Origin: Coriobacteriia bacterium
Lineage (GTDB): Bacteria > Actinomycetota > Coriobacteriia > Anaerosomatales > PALSA-660
DNA: 63,610 nt
Assembly: GCA_030652345.1 (NCBI GenBank)
Contig: JAUSAU010000064.1
Span: 1-63,610, forward strand
Direction of reading: 5' to 3'
This document shows, one piece after another, positions 33,773-42,412 of the stretch. A model generated the notes under the pieces. It ran no database searches and was not told the DNA's origin. It saw only the letters and a list, made by a program, of their open reading frames with translations. Positions within the stretch are counted from its first letter, which is position 1. Each line of letters begins with the position of its first letter. The position numbers were made by a program, and so were the translations under genes.

Positions 33773-34246
33773 ATGAGCGAGCGAGCATCCACGGCCGCGG
33801 TCCTCGGAATCGGGAACCTCCTACAGGGAGACGACGGTGTGGGCATCTTCGCGGTGCATGAACTGGAGCGCGACGCGTCTATGCGCGACGTTGACCTGTT
33901 CGACGGCGGAACGTCGCCGTTCGACATGATGCCCGTGTTCCTCGAACACGATCTGGTGGTGATCGTCGACGCCGTCCGCGCCGGCGGCGTCCCGGGCTCG
34001 CTCTACCGCGTCCTGCCGGAAGCGATCGACCGCGTCTCCGACGGCGCCCGCTTCGCGCACGGGCTCGGGGTCCCGGACACCATCCGGCTCGCCCGCGAAC
34101 TCGGATCCACAGCCCGGGTGATCGTGCTCGGAATCGAGCCGAAGGCGCTGGGCTGGTCGCTCGAACTGTCACCGGAGGTGGCGCGCTCCGTACCCGCTCT
34201 CATGGATGCGGTCCGTGACGAGTTGGGACTCGCCCGCGTGGCGTGA
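33773..34246 (+). CDS. Hydrogenase maturation protease (HyaD/HybD family)
   Basis: A 157-residue M52-type endopeptidase that trims the C terminus of the hydrogenase large subunit after nickel insertion. Motifs: VLGIGNLLQGDDGVGIFAVHEL with the nickel-sensing Glu/Asp positions, FDGGTSPFDMMPVF, VVIVDAVRAGGVPGSLYRV and the His region FAHGLGVPDTIRLAREL. ATG at 33773 is seven bases after the large-subunit stop, so it is surely co-transcribed. No HypA-F genes are in this window. A terminator follows. Confidence 0.93.
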   Translation: MSERASTAAVLGIGNLLQGDDGVGIFAVHELERDASMRDVDLFDGGTSPFDMMPVFLEHDLVVIVDAVRAGGVPGSLYRVLPEAIDRVSDGARFAHGLGVPDTIRLARELGSTARVIVLGIEPKALGWSLELSPEVARSVPALMDAVRDELGLARVA

Positions 34247-34250
34247 GACC

Positions 34251-34281
34251 GGGCGCCCGCCCCGCAACGGGGCGGGCGCCC
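34251..34281. terminator. Bidirectional terminator after the hydrogenase operon
   Basis: GGGCGCCCGCCCC (34251-34263) pairs exactly with 34269-34281 around GCAAC, between the stops of the protease gene (plus) and the NlpC/P60 gene (minus). Confidence 0.78.
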
Positions 34282-34284
34282 GCA

Positions 34285-35022
34285 CTACCTGACCGCCCCG
34301 TCGCCATCGGGGACGAGGGCCCCACCGAGGCCGACCCTCCGGGAGACGATCGAGTGCGCCGCGGGTGTCCACTCCGCAAGATCCCACGACAGCACGTCCT
34401 CCGCGGACGCGACACCCGCCCCCGCCGTCGGTTCGGCGGAACGGGGCGCGGGAAGCGCCAGCCGGCGCAGCATCCTCCGCCCGCTCGGAAGCTTCTTGGG
34501 ACGGATGACGATCTCCGGCCCCGTCGGCCCTCCGACGCACTGGCTGTCCACATGCCGCAGGCCGACATCGTCACCGGACAGACGCCGGACGCGGCTCAGC
34601 GCCGGCTTGCCCGTCCCCGCCTCCTCCATGGTGCGGTACGTGCCACGCGACTTGCTCACCCAACCGGTGAAGATGACGACGTGGCCCGGCATCAGGACCG
34701 CATCGCCGGGAAGGAGCCCCGAGACGGGGATCCTCTTCGACACCGACGGCAGCGTGGCGGTGGTGTACGAGCCCCGAAGCCGCCATGCCATCGACACGAA
34801 CCCCGAACAGTCGGTCCGGTATCCGCCGAAGTACTCGCACTGGCTGTACGGGACCCTTCGTGCGACCCAGCGCTTCGCCCGCGAGACGACGCGCTTCCCG
34901 GTCAGCGCGTGCGCGGTCGTGGGGCTCATCGTCAGGATGCAGCACGCGATGAGGAGGCACGCCGCAACCGTGCGCCGACATGGGCGCGCGACGATACTGC
35001 TCGAACCGGCTCGAGGATCCAT
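34285..35022 (-). CDS. Secreted NlpC/P60-family hydrolase
   Basis: A 245-residue exported protein; signal peptide TVAACLLIACCILTMSPTTAHA. The catalytic NlpC/P60 domain follows at once: GYRTDCSGFVSMAWRL supplies the Cys nucleophile and MPGHVVIFTGWV the His; the third polar residue is not certain. These enzymes are usually cell-wall endopeptidases or amidases. The C terminus (about residues 180-245) is low-complexity, Pro/Arg rich and has no known domain. ATG 35022 has GGGAG seven bases upstream. It lies next to the giant secreted protein at 35190, whose own NlpC-like domain has lost this Cys. Confidence 0.85.
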   Translation of the reverse strand: MDPRAGSSSIVARPCRRTVAACLLIACCILTMSPTTAHALTGKRVVSRAKRWVARRVPYSQCEYFGGYRTDCSGFVSMAWRLRGSYTTATLPSVSKRIPVSGLLPGDAVLMPGHVVIFTGWVSKSRGTYRTMEEAGTGKPALSRVRRLSGDDVGLRHVDSQCVGGPTGPEIVIRPKKLPSGRRMLRRLALPAPRSAEPTAGAGVASAEDVLSWDLAEWTPAAHSIVSRRVGLGGALVPDGDGAVR

Positions 35023-35189
35023 GTGATCTCCCTGATGTGGTCGCGGCACAGTAGGTGCCGATCGGCCTCTGCTCCGACGTCGGTCGGCGCATGCCCCTCA
35101 GGGAGTCTGAATGAACCGCGATCTGTTGTGACCCGAAGTCACATGAAGGCAACGAAGGTCTTACGTACGCCTTGCATCCTGTCTCAGCG

Positions 35190-38100
35190 CTACCTCCACA
35201 CCCTCCGTGCGCCTGCGAAGCGGGGATACAGGCGCCTGACGCCGACACCGCCCCGGGCGTTGTTGCAGTCGATCATCATGCCGTTGCCGACGTAGATGCC
35301 GACGTGACTGACCGGCGAGTAGAAGAAGACGAGGTCACCCGGCTTCAGGTTGCGGCGGCTGACCGCGATCCCGCGACGCGCCTGCAGTCGTGCGGTACGC
35401 GGCAGCGACACACCCGCTCGACCGTAGACGTACCGGGTGAATCCTGAGGCATCGAACCTCGCGGGGCCGATCGCACCCCACTGGAAGCCGTTGTTGATAT
35501 AGCGCCTGGCGGTGTCTGCGGCAAGCTGGCCTTGGGTGCGGACGTTGAGTGCGGTGACGCCGGACCACGCATCGGCATGCTGACCGTCAGCGAAGCTGTA
35601 GGCGCGCAGGCGCCACGCACCGGCGTATGGCAGGGCGATCGACGCCGCGTAGCGCGAACCCCATGGACCGTCCGAGACCGGGGCTGCGAAGGACCCGTAC
35701 AGCCTCCACTTCCGGGCGACATAGCGGTAGGCGTAGATGCGCACGCGCCCGGTACCCGCGGCGTGGGAGGGCAGGAGCGTACCCGCGACGATCACACGCC
35801 TCCCGCGATACGCCACAGGTGCGACCGGGGCGGTCAATCCAGCCCGCGGCATCACGCGCACGGCGTCGGTGAACGACTCGGTCAGGACGTTCGTCTGGCC
35901 GGCGAAGCGGGCGCGGTAGAACGTCAGATCATGCGGCGCGACCACGAAGGCGAACGTACCGTCAGCTGCGGTGGTCGCCACCGCAGCCGTGTCCGCGAAT
36001 CCGGTCGCCTCACCGGAGGACTGCAGGACGATCCTCTGCCCCGCGAGGGCGGCACCGTTGCCGTCGAGCCGCCCCCGGAAGGTGTATGCGTCGCCGTAGG
36101 CGGCCATCGTCGTCGATACCGAAGTAGCGGTGAGTACCGTCAGGTCGTCCACGGGGGTCACAACGAGCGTGAAGGTCGTCGTCGCGCTCAGCGGAGCGCC
36201 GCCGGCCGTCCCGTCATCGGTCAGCGTCACCTCGACTGTCGCCGTCCCGTTGGCATTCGGCGCGGGCGTGAAAGTCAGCGTACCGTCGGAGCCGATGGCC
36301 GGCTGTGTTGAGAACATCGTCGTGTTGTCGTTGCTCAGAGAGAATGTGAGCACCTGGCCGCTCTCGTTCGCGGCGCCTGCACTGATCGCAGTCGCCCACG
36401 ACGCGGAGTAGGAACCGCAGTCCTCAAGGACGGTGACGTCCCCGCCCGACGTGAAGCTCGGCGCGTCGTTGACCGGCGCGACGTCGATGGTGACCGTCAT
36501 GGGCTCCGAGTAGGCCGCTCCGTCAAAGGCGCGGTACGCGAACTCATCGACCCCGTTGAAGTCAGCGGCCGGCGTGTACGTGAACGCTCCGTCCGTCCCG
36601 AGCGACAGCGAACCGTGCGTCGGGTCCGTCGACACGATCGACGACAGTGTCGGACTGTCTACATCGACGTCATTCGCGAGCACCCCGGGCGCGTCGATCA
36701 CGAGCGCCACGTCCTCGGTGGTCTCATAGGAGTCCGCCGCGGCGACGGGTACGTCGTTGACCGGGTTCACGGTGATGGTGAAGGCCCTGGTCACGCTGAG
36801 GGCCGCACCGCCGGCCGTACCGTCGTCGGTGAGCGTCACGGTCACATCGGCCGACCCGTTCGCGTTCGCGGCGGGCGTGAAGCTCAGGCCGCCGGCGACG
36901 GACACGGCCGGCTGCGCGGAGAATAGCGAGGCGTTGTCGCTCGTGATCGAGAACGACAATCCCTGGCCGCTCTCGTTGGCGGGACCTGCGGCGATACCGG
37001 TAGCCCAGGCGGCCGAGTACGCACCCGAGTCCTCATCGACGGCCACGTCTCCACCCGAGGTGAACAGCGGGGAGTCGTTGACGGGAGACACGGTGATCGT
37101 GACCGTCGTCGGCGAGGAGAAGAGCCCCCCGTCGCCGGCCCGGTAGACGAACGTGTCGGTCCCGTTGAAGTCGCCGACAGGCGTGTAGGTGTACGTGCCG
37201 TCGGAATCGAACACCAGCGCGCCGTGCGCCGGGCCCGCCGACAGGGTCGCGGTCAGCGGGTCGTTGTCGATGTCCGAGTCGTTGTTCAGCACACTGCCGG
37301 CGGCGGTCACGATGAGCGGGGTGTCCTCGAGGGTGGTCGTCGCGTCGGCGCTGGCCAGCGGCGCGTCGTTGACCGAGCTCACCGCGATGACGAACGCTGC
37401 CGCGTATGTGCGCGCGGGACCACCCGCGTTCGCGTCGTCCGTGAGTGTGACCGTGACCTCGGCCGATCCGCTCGCGTTGGGAGCCGGCGTGAAGGAGAGC
37501 GTGCCGTCCTGCGCGATCGCGGGCTGTGCGTCGAAGAGGGCGGCGTTGTCGCTCTCGATCGAATAGGTGAGCGACTGCGCGCCCTCGTTGGCCGGACCGG
37601 CCGACGCGCCGCTTGCCCAGGCCGCTGAGTACGCGCCGGAGTCCTCCGCGACGGTCACGTCGGGGCCCGGTGTGAACACCGGCGCGTCGTTGACGGCATC
37701 GACGGTGATGCGGAATGCCTTCGATACCGACAGCGCCGGTCCGCCGGCCGTGCCGTCGTCGGTCAGGGTGACGGTGACATCGGCGGAACCGTTGGCATCG
37801 ACGGCCGGGGTGAACGACAGTCTGCCGTCGGCAGCGATGACGGGCTGGCTGCTGAAGAGCGCCGCGTTGTCGTTGTCCGTCGAGAAGGAGAGGACCTGCG
37901 CGCCCTCACCCGCCCCACCGGCGCCGATGGACGTGGCCCACGCCGCGGAGTACGCACCGGAGTCCTCGTCGACCGTGATGTCGGCGCCCTTGGTGAAGAC
38001 CGGAGCGTCGTTGACCGGGTCCACCGTGATGGTGACGGTCGCCGGTGCGGAGTAGAGCGTCGAGAAGAGTCCGGTCCCGATCGCCCGGTATGTGAAGGTA

Positions 38101-40502
38101 TCGGTGCCGTTGAAGTCAGCAGCGGGTGTGTAGGTGGCGTCCCCCGTTACCGAGAGCACCACGACACCGTGCGCGGGTCCGTCGAGCAGCTCTGCGGTGA
38201 GCGGGTCGCCGTTGGGGTCGGAGTCGTTGGCGAGCACCGTGATGGTCGCCACGGCGTCCTCGGCGCACGTCGCCGCGTCATCCGATGCGACCGGGCGACC
38301 GTCGACGACGATCGTGAGCGTCTGGTCGGTGGTGCCGACCGTGTTGGTCGCGCGGAGTATCGGCGAATACGTGCCCCCCGAGCCGATGACCGGCGTGCCG
38401 GTCACCTGGGCGGATCCGTCGCCCCGATCGATCAGTGCGACACCGGTCGGCAGGGTGCCTTCCCTGCTCACCGACGGCACAGGGAAGCCGAGCATCGTCA
38501 CGTTCAGACCGTTGCGCTCGCCTTCCACGAACTGCGCCGACGCGCCCGACGTGAAGGAAGGTGCCTCGAGCACGGCCACCCTCAGGAGCTGGACGGCCGA
38601 GCTGGACAGACCGTTGGCCGCCACGATGCGAACCGTCCGCACTCCCCCTGAGCCCGCGGCGGGCGTGCCGCTGATCGAGCCGGTGCCGTCACCGTCGTCG
38701 ATGAAGGTCATCCCGGCCGGGAGCGCATCGGAGGACTCCAGGGCCGCGACCGGGAATCCCGATGCGGAGACCTCGAACGAGTCCGACGTGCCGACGGTGA
38801 AGGTGACCGCTGCGGAGTTCTTGAACGCGGGCGCCTCCACGACGGTGATCGTGGTCGGCGTCGCCGCATCCGGGACGATGCCGTTGGTGGCCACGACGCT
38901 GACGGCGTACCTGCCACCGGAGCCCGCAGCGGGCGTGCCGAAGATCGTGCCGGCACTGCTCGTGACGCCCGTGGAACCCCGATATGTGTACGAGAGGCCG
39001 ACGGGCAGCGCACCTGAGAGCGATATGCGGGGAACGGGATAGCCCTTGGCCGAGACGCCGACACTGCTCGTCGCGCCGACGGTGAACGTGGACGAGGCGG
39101 CCGCCGTGATGACAGGCTCGCCCGCCACGCCGACAGCGCACGTCGCGAGAACACCGTCGAAGGTCACACTCACGATCTCCGGGCCCGCGATCTGCCCGGC
39201 CGTGAAGGTGCCGGCGGCCTGCCCGGACGTCAGGACGCGGCTCGCAGGCGAGACGGACCCCAGAGCTCCCGAGGCGAACGAAACGGCCGTGCCGCTGTCC
39301 GGAGGCACGAGGCCACCGCTGCCCACACCCGCTGTCAGGTTCGTGGTCTGACCACGGAGGAGCATCGTCTGAGACGCGACCACCGACAGCCGCATCCACG
39401 GATCGGCGACGATGCCGCCGATCACGCGCGCGGGCGCCGCCGTCGTCGGGCTGCTGTTCGTCGCCCACCAGTTGTGGGCCGCATCGGGCGCGTAGAGCAT
39501 CCCGTACGCTTCGGGGGCTTCGTCCGCGGTGTTGCCCACGATCCGGTTACCGCGCAGCGTGACGGTGCCGCCGATGAAGAGCGCGCCGCCACGGTCGGCG
39601 CCCAACGCTCCTCCGCTCGTCACGACGTTACCGGTGAAGGTCGAGCCGGAGATCGAGCTGACGCCGCTGCCGACGCGCGCGTAGACGGCGCCGCCTTGCC
39701 CGGCGGTCACACTACCGCCATCGGCCGTGTTCGTGGTGAAGACGCTCCCGGTCACCGTGAGGCTGCCGGAGCCGGAGTCGGCCATGAACACCGCGCCGCC
39801 GACGCCGCTGGCGTTGTTGCGCGACAGCACGCACGAGTCGAGGACGAGATCCACGTTGCGTCCCATGCTCAGCGCGCCACCGGAGGAAGCGCTGGTCTCG
39901 TCGGCGCGGTTATCCGTCATCGTGCACCGCAGCAAGGACACCGTGTCACGCGCAAGCGTGTTCGTCATGACCGCGGCCCGGATCGCACCGCCGCCGACCG
40001 TGCCCTCGGCCCAGCCCTGCGTGAGCGTGACGTCGAGCAGCTCGAAGACCACACCACCGGTGAGCCCGGGGTCGATGTCGAAGATGCGGTCACGGTCCGC
40101 GAGCGGGATACGCGGCGTGATGGTCGAGCCCGCACCCACGATCCGGACCGAACACGTCACGTCCAGCGATCCCCCCCGGGAGACGCCCCCGGGCAGCGTG
40201 GTCGTGCGGCTCTCGAGCACGTACGTGGAGTCTGCGGCCAGCACGATGGTGCGCGGTGCGGGCTCGCCCGCGAGCGCCAGGATCGCCTCACGCAGGGTCA
40301 CGCCGTCGCCACCCGGTGAGACGAAGAGGGCGCTGAAGTCACGCGTATCGCCGTCGACCTTGTCGCTGATCGACGTGACGGTGATGGTCCCCGCTGATGC
40401 CGTCGCCGGCACCGCGAGCACGAACGAGAGCGCGAGGACACAGACGGCGACCACGCCGATCCGGCCCCTCGTCACCTTGCGGATGATGTCGCTGACTCGC
40501 AC
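35190..40502 (-). CDS. Giant secreted adhesin-like repeat protein with inactive NlpC/P60 domain
   Basis: A 1,770-residue exported protein. Signal peptide: IGVVAVCVLALSFVLAVPATASA. In order: a CSLREA-like start (GVTLREAILALAGEP), a right-handed beta-helix region (to about residue 370), Ig-like putative domains (residues about 460-730, with GTPAAGSGG repeats), seven cadherin/VCBS-like repeats in the order B-A-A-B-A-B-A (730-1450), an Ig-like module shared with other secreted proteins (about 1560-1650), and a C-terminal NlpC/P60 fold. In the last, the catalytic Cys is Ala 1685 (RFDASGFTRYVYG) while His 1733 (VSHVGIYVG) remains. GTG 40502 has GAAGGACGAG upstream. Likely a surface-attached binding protein. 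Confidence 0.87.
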   Translation of the reverse strand: MRVSDIIRKVTRGRIGVVAVCVLALSFVLAVPATASAGTITVTSISDKVDGDTRDFSALFVSPGGDGVTLREAILALAGEPAPRTIVLAADSTYVLESRTTTLPGGVSRGGSLDVTCSVRIVGAGSTITPRIPLADRDRIFDIDPGLTGGVVFELLDVTLTQGWAEGTVGGGAIRAAVMTNTLARDTVSLLRCTMTDNRADETSASSGGALSMGRNVDLVLDSCVLSRNNASGVGGAVFMADSGSGSLTVTGSVFTTNTADGGSVTAGQGGAVYARVGSGVSSISGSTFTGNVVTSGGALGADRGGALFIGGTVTLRGNRIVGNTADEAPEAYGMLYAPDAAHNWWATNSSPTTAAPARVIGGIVADPWMRLSVVASQTMLLRGQTTNLTAGVGSGGLVPPDSGTAVSFASGALGSVSPASRVLTSGQAAGTFTAGQIAGPEIVSVTFDGVLATCAVGVAGEPVITAAASSTFTVGATSSVGVSAKGYPVPRISLSGALPVGLSYTYRGSTGVTSSAGTIFGTPAAGSGGRYAVSVVATNGIVPDAATPTTITVVEAPAFKNSAAVTFTVGTSDSFEVSASGFPVAALESSDALPAGMTFIDDGDGTGSISGTPAAGSGGVRTVRIVAANGLSSSAVQLLRVAVLEAPSFTSGASAQFVEGERNGLNVTMLGFPVPSVSREGTLPTGVALIDRGDGSAQVTGTPVIGSGGTYSPILRATNTVGTTDQTLTIVVDGRPVASDDAATCAEDAVATITVLANDSDPNGDPLTAELLDGPAHGVVVLSVTGDATYTPAADFNGTDTFTYRAIGTGLFSTLYSAPATVTITVDPVNDAPVFTKGADITVDEDSGAYSAAWATSIGAGGAGEGAQVLSFSTDNDNAALFSSQPVIAADGRLSFTPAVDANGSADVTVTLTDDGTAGGPALSVSKAFRITVDAVNDAPVFTPGPDVTVAEDSGAYSAAWASGASAGPANEGAQSLTYSIESDNAALFDAQPAIAQDGTLSFTPAPNASGSAEVTVTLTDDANAGGPARTYAAAFVIAVSSVNDAPLASADATTTLEDTPLIVTAAGSVLNNDSDIDNDPLTATLSAGPAHGALVFDSDGTYTYTPVGDFNGTDTFVYRAGDGGLFSSPTTVTITVSPVNDSPLFTSGGDVAVDEDSGAYSAAWATGIAAGPANESGQGLSFSITSDNASLFSAQPAVSVAGGLSFTPAANANGSADVTVTLTDDGTAGGAALSVTRAFTITVNPVNDVPVAAADSYETTEDVALVIDAPGVLANDVDVDSPTLSSIVSTDPTHGSLSLGTDGAFTYTPAADFNGVDEFAYRAFDGAAYSEPMTVTIDVAPVNDAPSFTSGGDVTVLEDCGSYSASWATAISAGAANESGQVLTFSLSNDNTTMFSTQPAIGSDGTLTFTPAPNANGTATVEVTLTDDGTAGGAPLSATTTFTLVVTPVDDLTVLTATSVSTTMAAYGDAYTFRGRLDGNGAALAGQRIVLQSSGEATGFADTAAVATTAADGTFAFVVAPHDLTFYRARFAGQTNVLTESFTDAVRVMPRAGLTAPVAPVAYRGRRVIVAGTLLPSHAAGTGRVRIYAYRYVARKWRLYGSFAAPVSDGPWGSRYAASIALPYAGAWRLRAYSFADGQHADAWSGVTALNVRTQGQLAADTARRYINNGFQWGAIGPARFDASGFTRYVYGRAGVSLPRTARLQARRGIAVSRRNLKPGDLVFFYSPVSHVGIYVGNGMMIDCNNARGGVGVRRLYPRFAGARRVWR
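36144..38310 (-). repeat. Tandem coding repeats (cadherin/VCBS-like units)
   Basis: The motif GTCGTTGAC (plus strand; encodes VND on the minus strand) recurs at 36465, 36753, 37074, 37365, 37686 and 38007, i.e. spacings of 288, 321, 291, 321 and 321 bases, two alternating unit lengths of about 96-97 and 107 codons. Units begin VNDAPxFTxGxDVTVxEDSG (A) or VNDxPxA-type with ANDxD (B). Sequence identity between A units is high. Confidence 0.88.
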
Positions 40503-40548
40503 GTCTCGTCCTTCCGTCTGAAGACCCCTCGAATCCCCGGCGATGCGC

Positions 40549-41070
40549 CTAACCTCGCGGCGGGAAGACGCCCGCAAGTGCGATGCAGAAGTTCAGCGTC
40601 AGGTACGGCTGCATGTTGTTGTGCGGCTGTTCGCCGCCCGCGGGCGAGATCGCATCCCCCATGGCCGTGTCTCCCGGCCCTGCTGCGTACAGCGGCTGGT
40701 TCGGCACTGCCGTGGCAGCGCCCCAGGCGGCTCGCTCCGGCGACGGGGTGCTGGCCACGCCCCCCGTGCCGAGCGTGTGACCGTGGCTCGGGATCTCGCT
40801 CGCGAGCAGCGACACGGTGTCGGAGCCGCCTGTCTCCCCGAGGTCGTGGGGCGATAGTCCCGGCCCCTGACCGGGGTGCATCGGCACGTTGCCCTGCATG
40901 TCCGGCAACTGGAAGGTGCTCCTGCCGTCGCCGCCGTAGTTGGTCCCGAGCAGCGAGAACAGAGCGGTGTTCTGCGAGATCGGCAGGATCTGTCCGTCAC
41001 AGAACGCCCACCACTTGGGGGCGAAGCTGAACGGGAAGATGCGTATCTCAGCGACGAACCAATCGGACAT
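40549..41070 (-). CDS. Phage tail-collar/microcystin-dependent-protein-like protein 1
   Basis: A 173-residue protein of the tail-collar (MdpB) fold: VAEIRIFPFSFAPKWWAFCD, GQILPISQNTALFSLLGTNY, GGDGRSTFQLPDMQGNVPMH. The C terminus GGEQPHNNMQPYLTLNFCIA is the family signature. No signal peptide. In phages the fold is found in fibre-collar proteins; bacterial homologues occur in clusters of unknown function with the same neighbours as here. First of three consecutive copies; ATG 41070 has GAGGGGG upstream. Followed by the giant repeat-protein gene. Confidence 0.9.
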   Translation of the reverse strand: MSDWFVAEIRIFPFSFAPKWWAFCDGQILPISQNTALFSLLGTNYGGDGRSTFQLPDMQGNVPMHPGQGPGLSPHDLGETGGSDTVSLLASEIPSHGHTLGTGGVASTPSPERAAWGAATAVPNQPLYAAGPGDTAMGDAISPAGGEQPHNNMQPYLTLNFCIALAGVFPPRG

Positions 41071-41084
41071 TGCGCGCGCCCCCT

Positions 41085-41585
41085 CTAGATCGAACTCGGG
41101 AAGATGCCCTGCAGTGCGATGCAGAAGCTCAGCACGAGATACGGCTGCATGTTGATGTGCGGCTGTTCGCCACCCGTGTTCGAGATCAGCGCCGGGTTCA
41201 TGGCGACCCTATCCTCGCCGTCCCCGTAGACCGCCGCACTCGCCGTGGCGAACACATTGCCGCCGGGAGTGGTCCGGTCGGCGCCGGTCGTACTCGCCGA
41301 CACCGCGTGGACATGCGCCGGGACCTCGGAGATCGAGAGCGTGTGTGCCTGCTCCCCGCCGCGCTCGCCGAGCGTAGAGCGACTTCCCATATGTATCGGC
41401 GCTCTGCTCTGCAGGTCGGGCAGGCCGAAGGTGACTCGCCCGTCCCCGCCATACGTGGTCCCCATCAGTGAGAAGAGCGCCTGGTTCTGGTTGATCGGCA
41501 TCAACTGCCCGTTGCAGGTCGCCCAGCCCCTCGGGGCGAAGCTGAAGGACATGATGCGGATCTCACTCAGATACGGCTCGGCCAT
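41085..41585 (-). CDS. Tail-collar/microcystin-dependent-protein-like protein 2
   Basis: A 166-residue paralogue of its neighbours: YLSEIRIMSFSFAPRGWATC, GQLMPINQNQALFSLMGTTY, GGDGRVTFGLPDLQSRAPIH and GGEQPHINMQPYLVLSFCIA. The central region is variable and Thr/Ser/Gly rich, as in collar proteins, where it is surface exposed. The start at ATG 41585 follows AGGAGG; longer versions are unlikely. The gap to copy 1 is 14 bases, so both are one operon. Confidence 0.9.
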   Translation of the reverse strand: MAEPYLSEIRIMSFSFAPRGWATCNGQLMPINQNQALFSLMGTTYGGDGRVTFGLPDLQSRAPIHMGSRSTLGERGGEQAHTLSISEVPAHVHAVSASTTGADRTTPGGNVFATASAAVYGDGEDRVAMNPALISNTGGEQPHINMQPYLVLSFCIALQGIFPSSI

Positions 41586-41599
41586 CGTGCGCTCGCCTC

Positions 41600-42109
41600 C
41601 TAGCTCGGGCTCGGGTAGATGCCGTACAGGGAGATGATGAAGTCCACGCACAGGTAGGGCTGGAAGTTCGTGTGCGGCTGGTTGCCTCCGGTGTTCTGCA
41701 CGGCACCCGCGGCCATCGGAGCGGACGGCACTGCGAGGTCCGTCGAGTACTGGACCGCGCCAGCCGAGTTCGCCCAGATGTGGTTGCGCGGATCGGCACT
41801 CGTGCCGGCGTGAGCGTCCGCGACTGCACCGTGCGCGTGGGAGGGGATCTGGTTGACCGTCAGAGTGACCGTTTCGACCCCGCTGGTCTGGGCCAGAGCG
41901 AAGCCGTTCCCCTGATGGAGCGGGATGCGCCCGCGCATGTCCGGCAGCGCGAACGTGTTCTGCCCATCACCGCCGTACGTGGTCCCGATCAGGTTGAACA
42001 GCGCCTCGTACTCGCTGATCGGCAGCAGCTGGCCTTCGCACAACTGCCAGCCGGCCGGTGCGAAGTTGCCCGCGAACATCCGGATCTCTCCGATGTAGGG
42101 CGTCGGCAT
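41600..42109 (-). CDS. Tail-collar/microcystin-dependent-protein-like protein 3
   Basis: A 169-residue paralogue: YIGEIRMFAGNFAPAGWQLC, EGQLLPISEYEALFNLIGTT, GGDGQNTFALPDMRGRIPLH and GGNQPHTNFQPYLCVDFIIS. It is slightly more divergent from copies 1 and 2 than they are from each other, by eye. The ATG at 42109 directly abuts the TAG of the upstream gene (42110-42112), so it is translationally coupled to the DUF6916-like gene. Fourteen bases separate it from copy 2. Confidence 0.9.
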   Translation of the reverse strand: MPTPYIGEIRMFAGNFAPAGWQLCEGQLLPISEYEALFNLIGTTYGGDGQNTFALPDMRGRIPLHQGNGFALAQTSGVETVTLTVNQIPSHAHGAVADAHAGTSADPRNHIWANSAGAVQYSTDLAVPSAPMAAGAVQNTGGNQPHTNFQPYLCVDFIISLYGIYPSPS

Positions 42110-42412
42110 CTAGCCCTCACTCCCCTTCGCCACGTTGAAGACGGCCTCGTAGATCGTCCGGGTGCCCTCACGAGCGACCGGGACGATGAAGATCGCGTGC
42201 GTGCCGAGCGCGTCGTGCGCGATGGAGTAGGTGGCCTGCGACAGCGGCTCACCCTCCCCCGAGAACTCCACGGAGAACGGCGCGTAACCCTCGGACTCGT
42301 AGCCTGCCCGGACCGCGTCGAGCACGAGCGGATATGGCCCGCCGGCCGTGTCGGCGGTGAACGTGGTCCCCATGTTCTCTGTGAACTGCGCGCGGGTCGG
42401 ATAGGCGCTCAT
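42110..42412 (-). CDS. DUF6916-like small protein
   Basis: A 100-residue protein matching the outline of DUF6916: RAQFTENMGTTFTADT, PFSVEFSGEGEPLSQATYSI, HDALGTHAIFIVPVAREGT and YEAVFNVAK. Members accompany tail-collar/microcystin-dependent genes, without known activity. The start ATG at 42412 overlaps the TGA of the upstream acetyltransferase gene, the usual sign of coupled translation. No signal peptide. Confidence 0.75.
   Translation of the reverse strand: MSAYPTRAQFTENMGTTFTADTAGGPYPLVLDAVRAGYESEGYAPFSVEFSGEGEPLSQATYSIAHDALGTHAIFIVPVAREGTRTIYEAVFNVAKGSEG

Noticed and set aside
36144..38310. Regularly spaced repeats considered as a CRISPR array
   Set aside because: Spacing is about 290-321 bases, the repeats are in frame, and they encode cadherin-like units; no cas genes are present.
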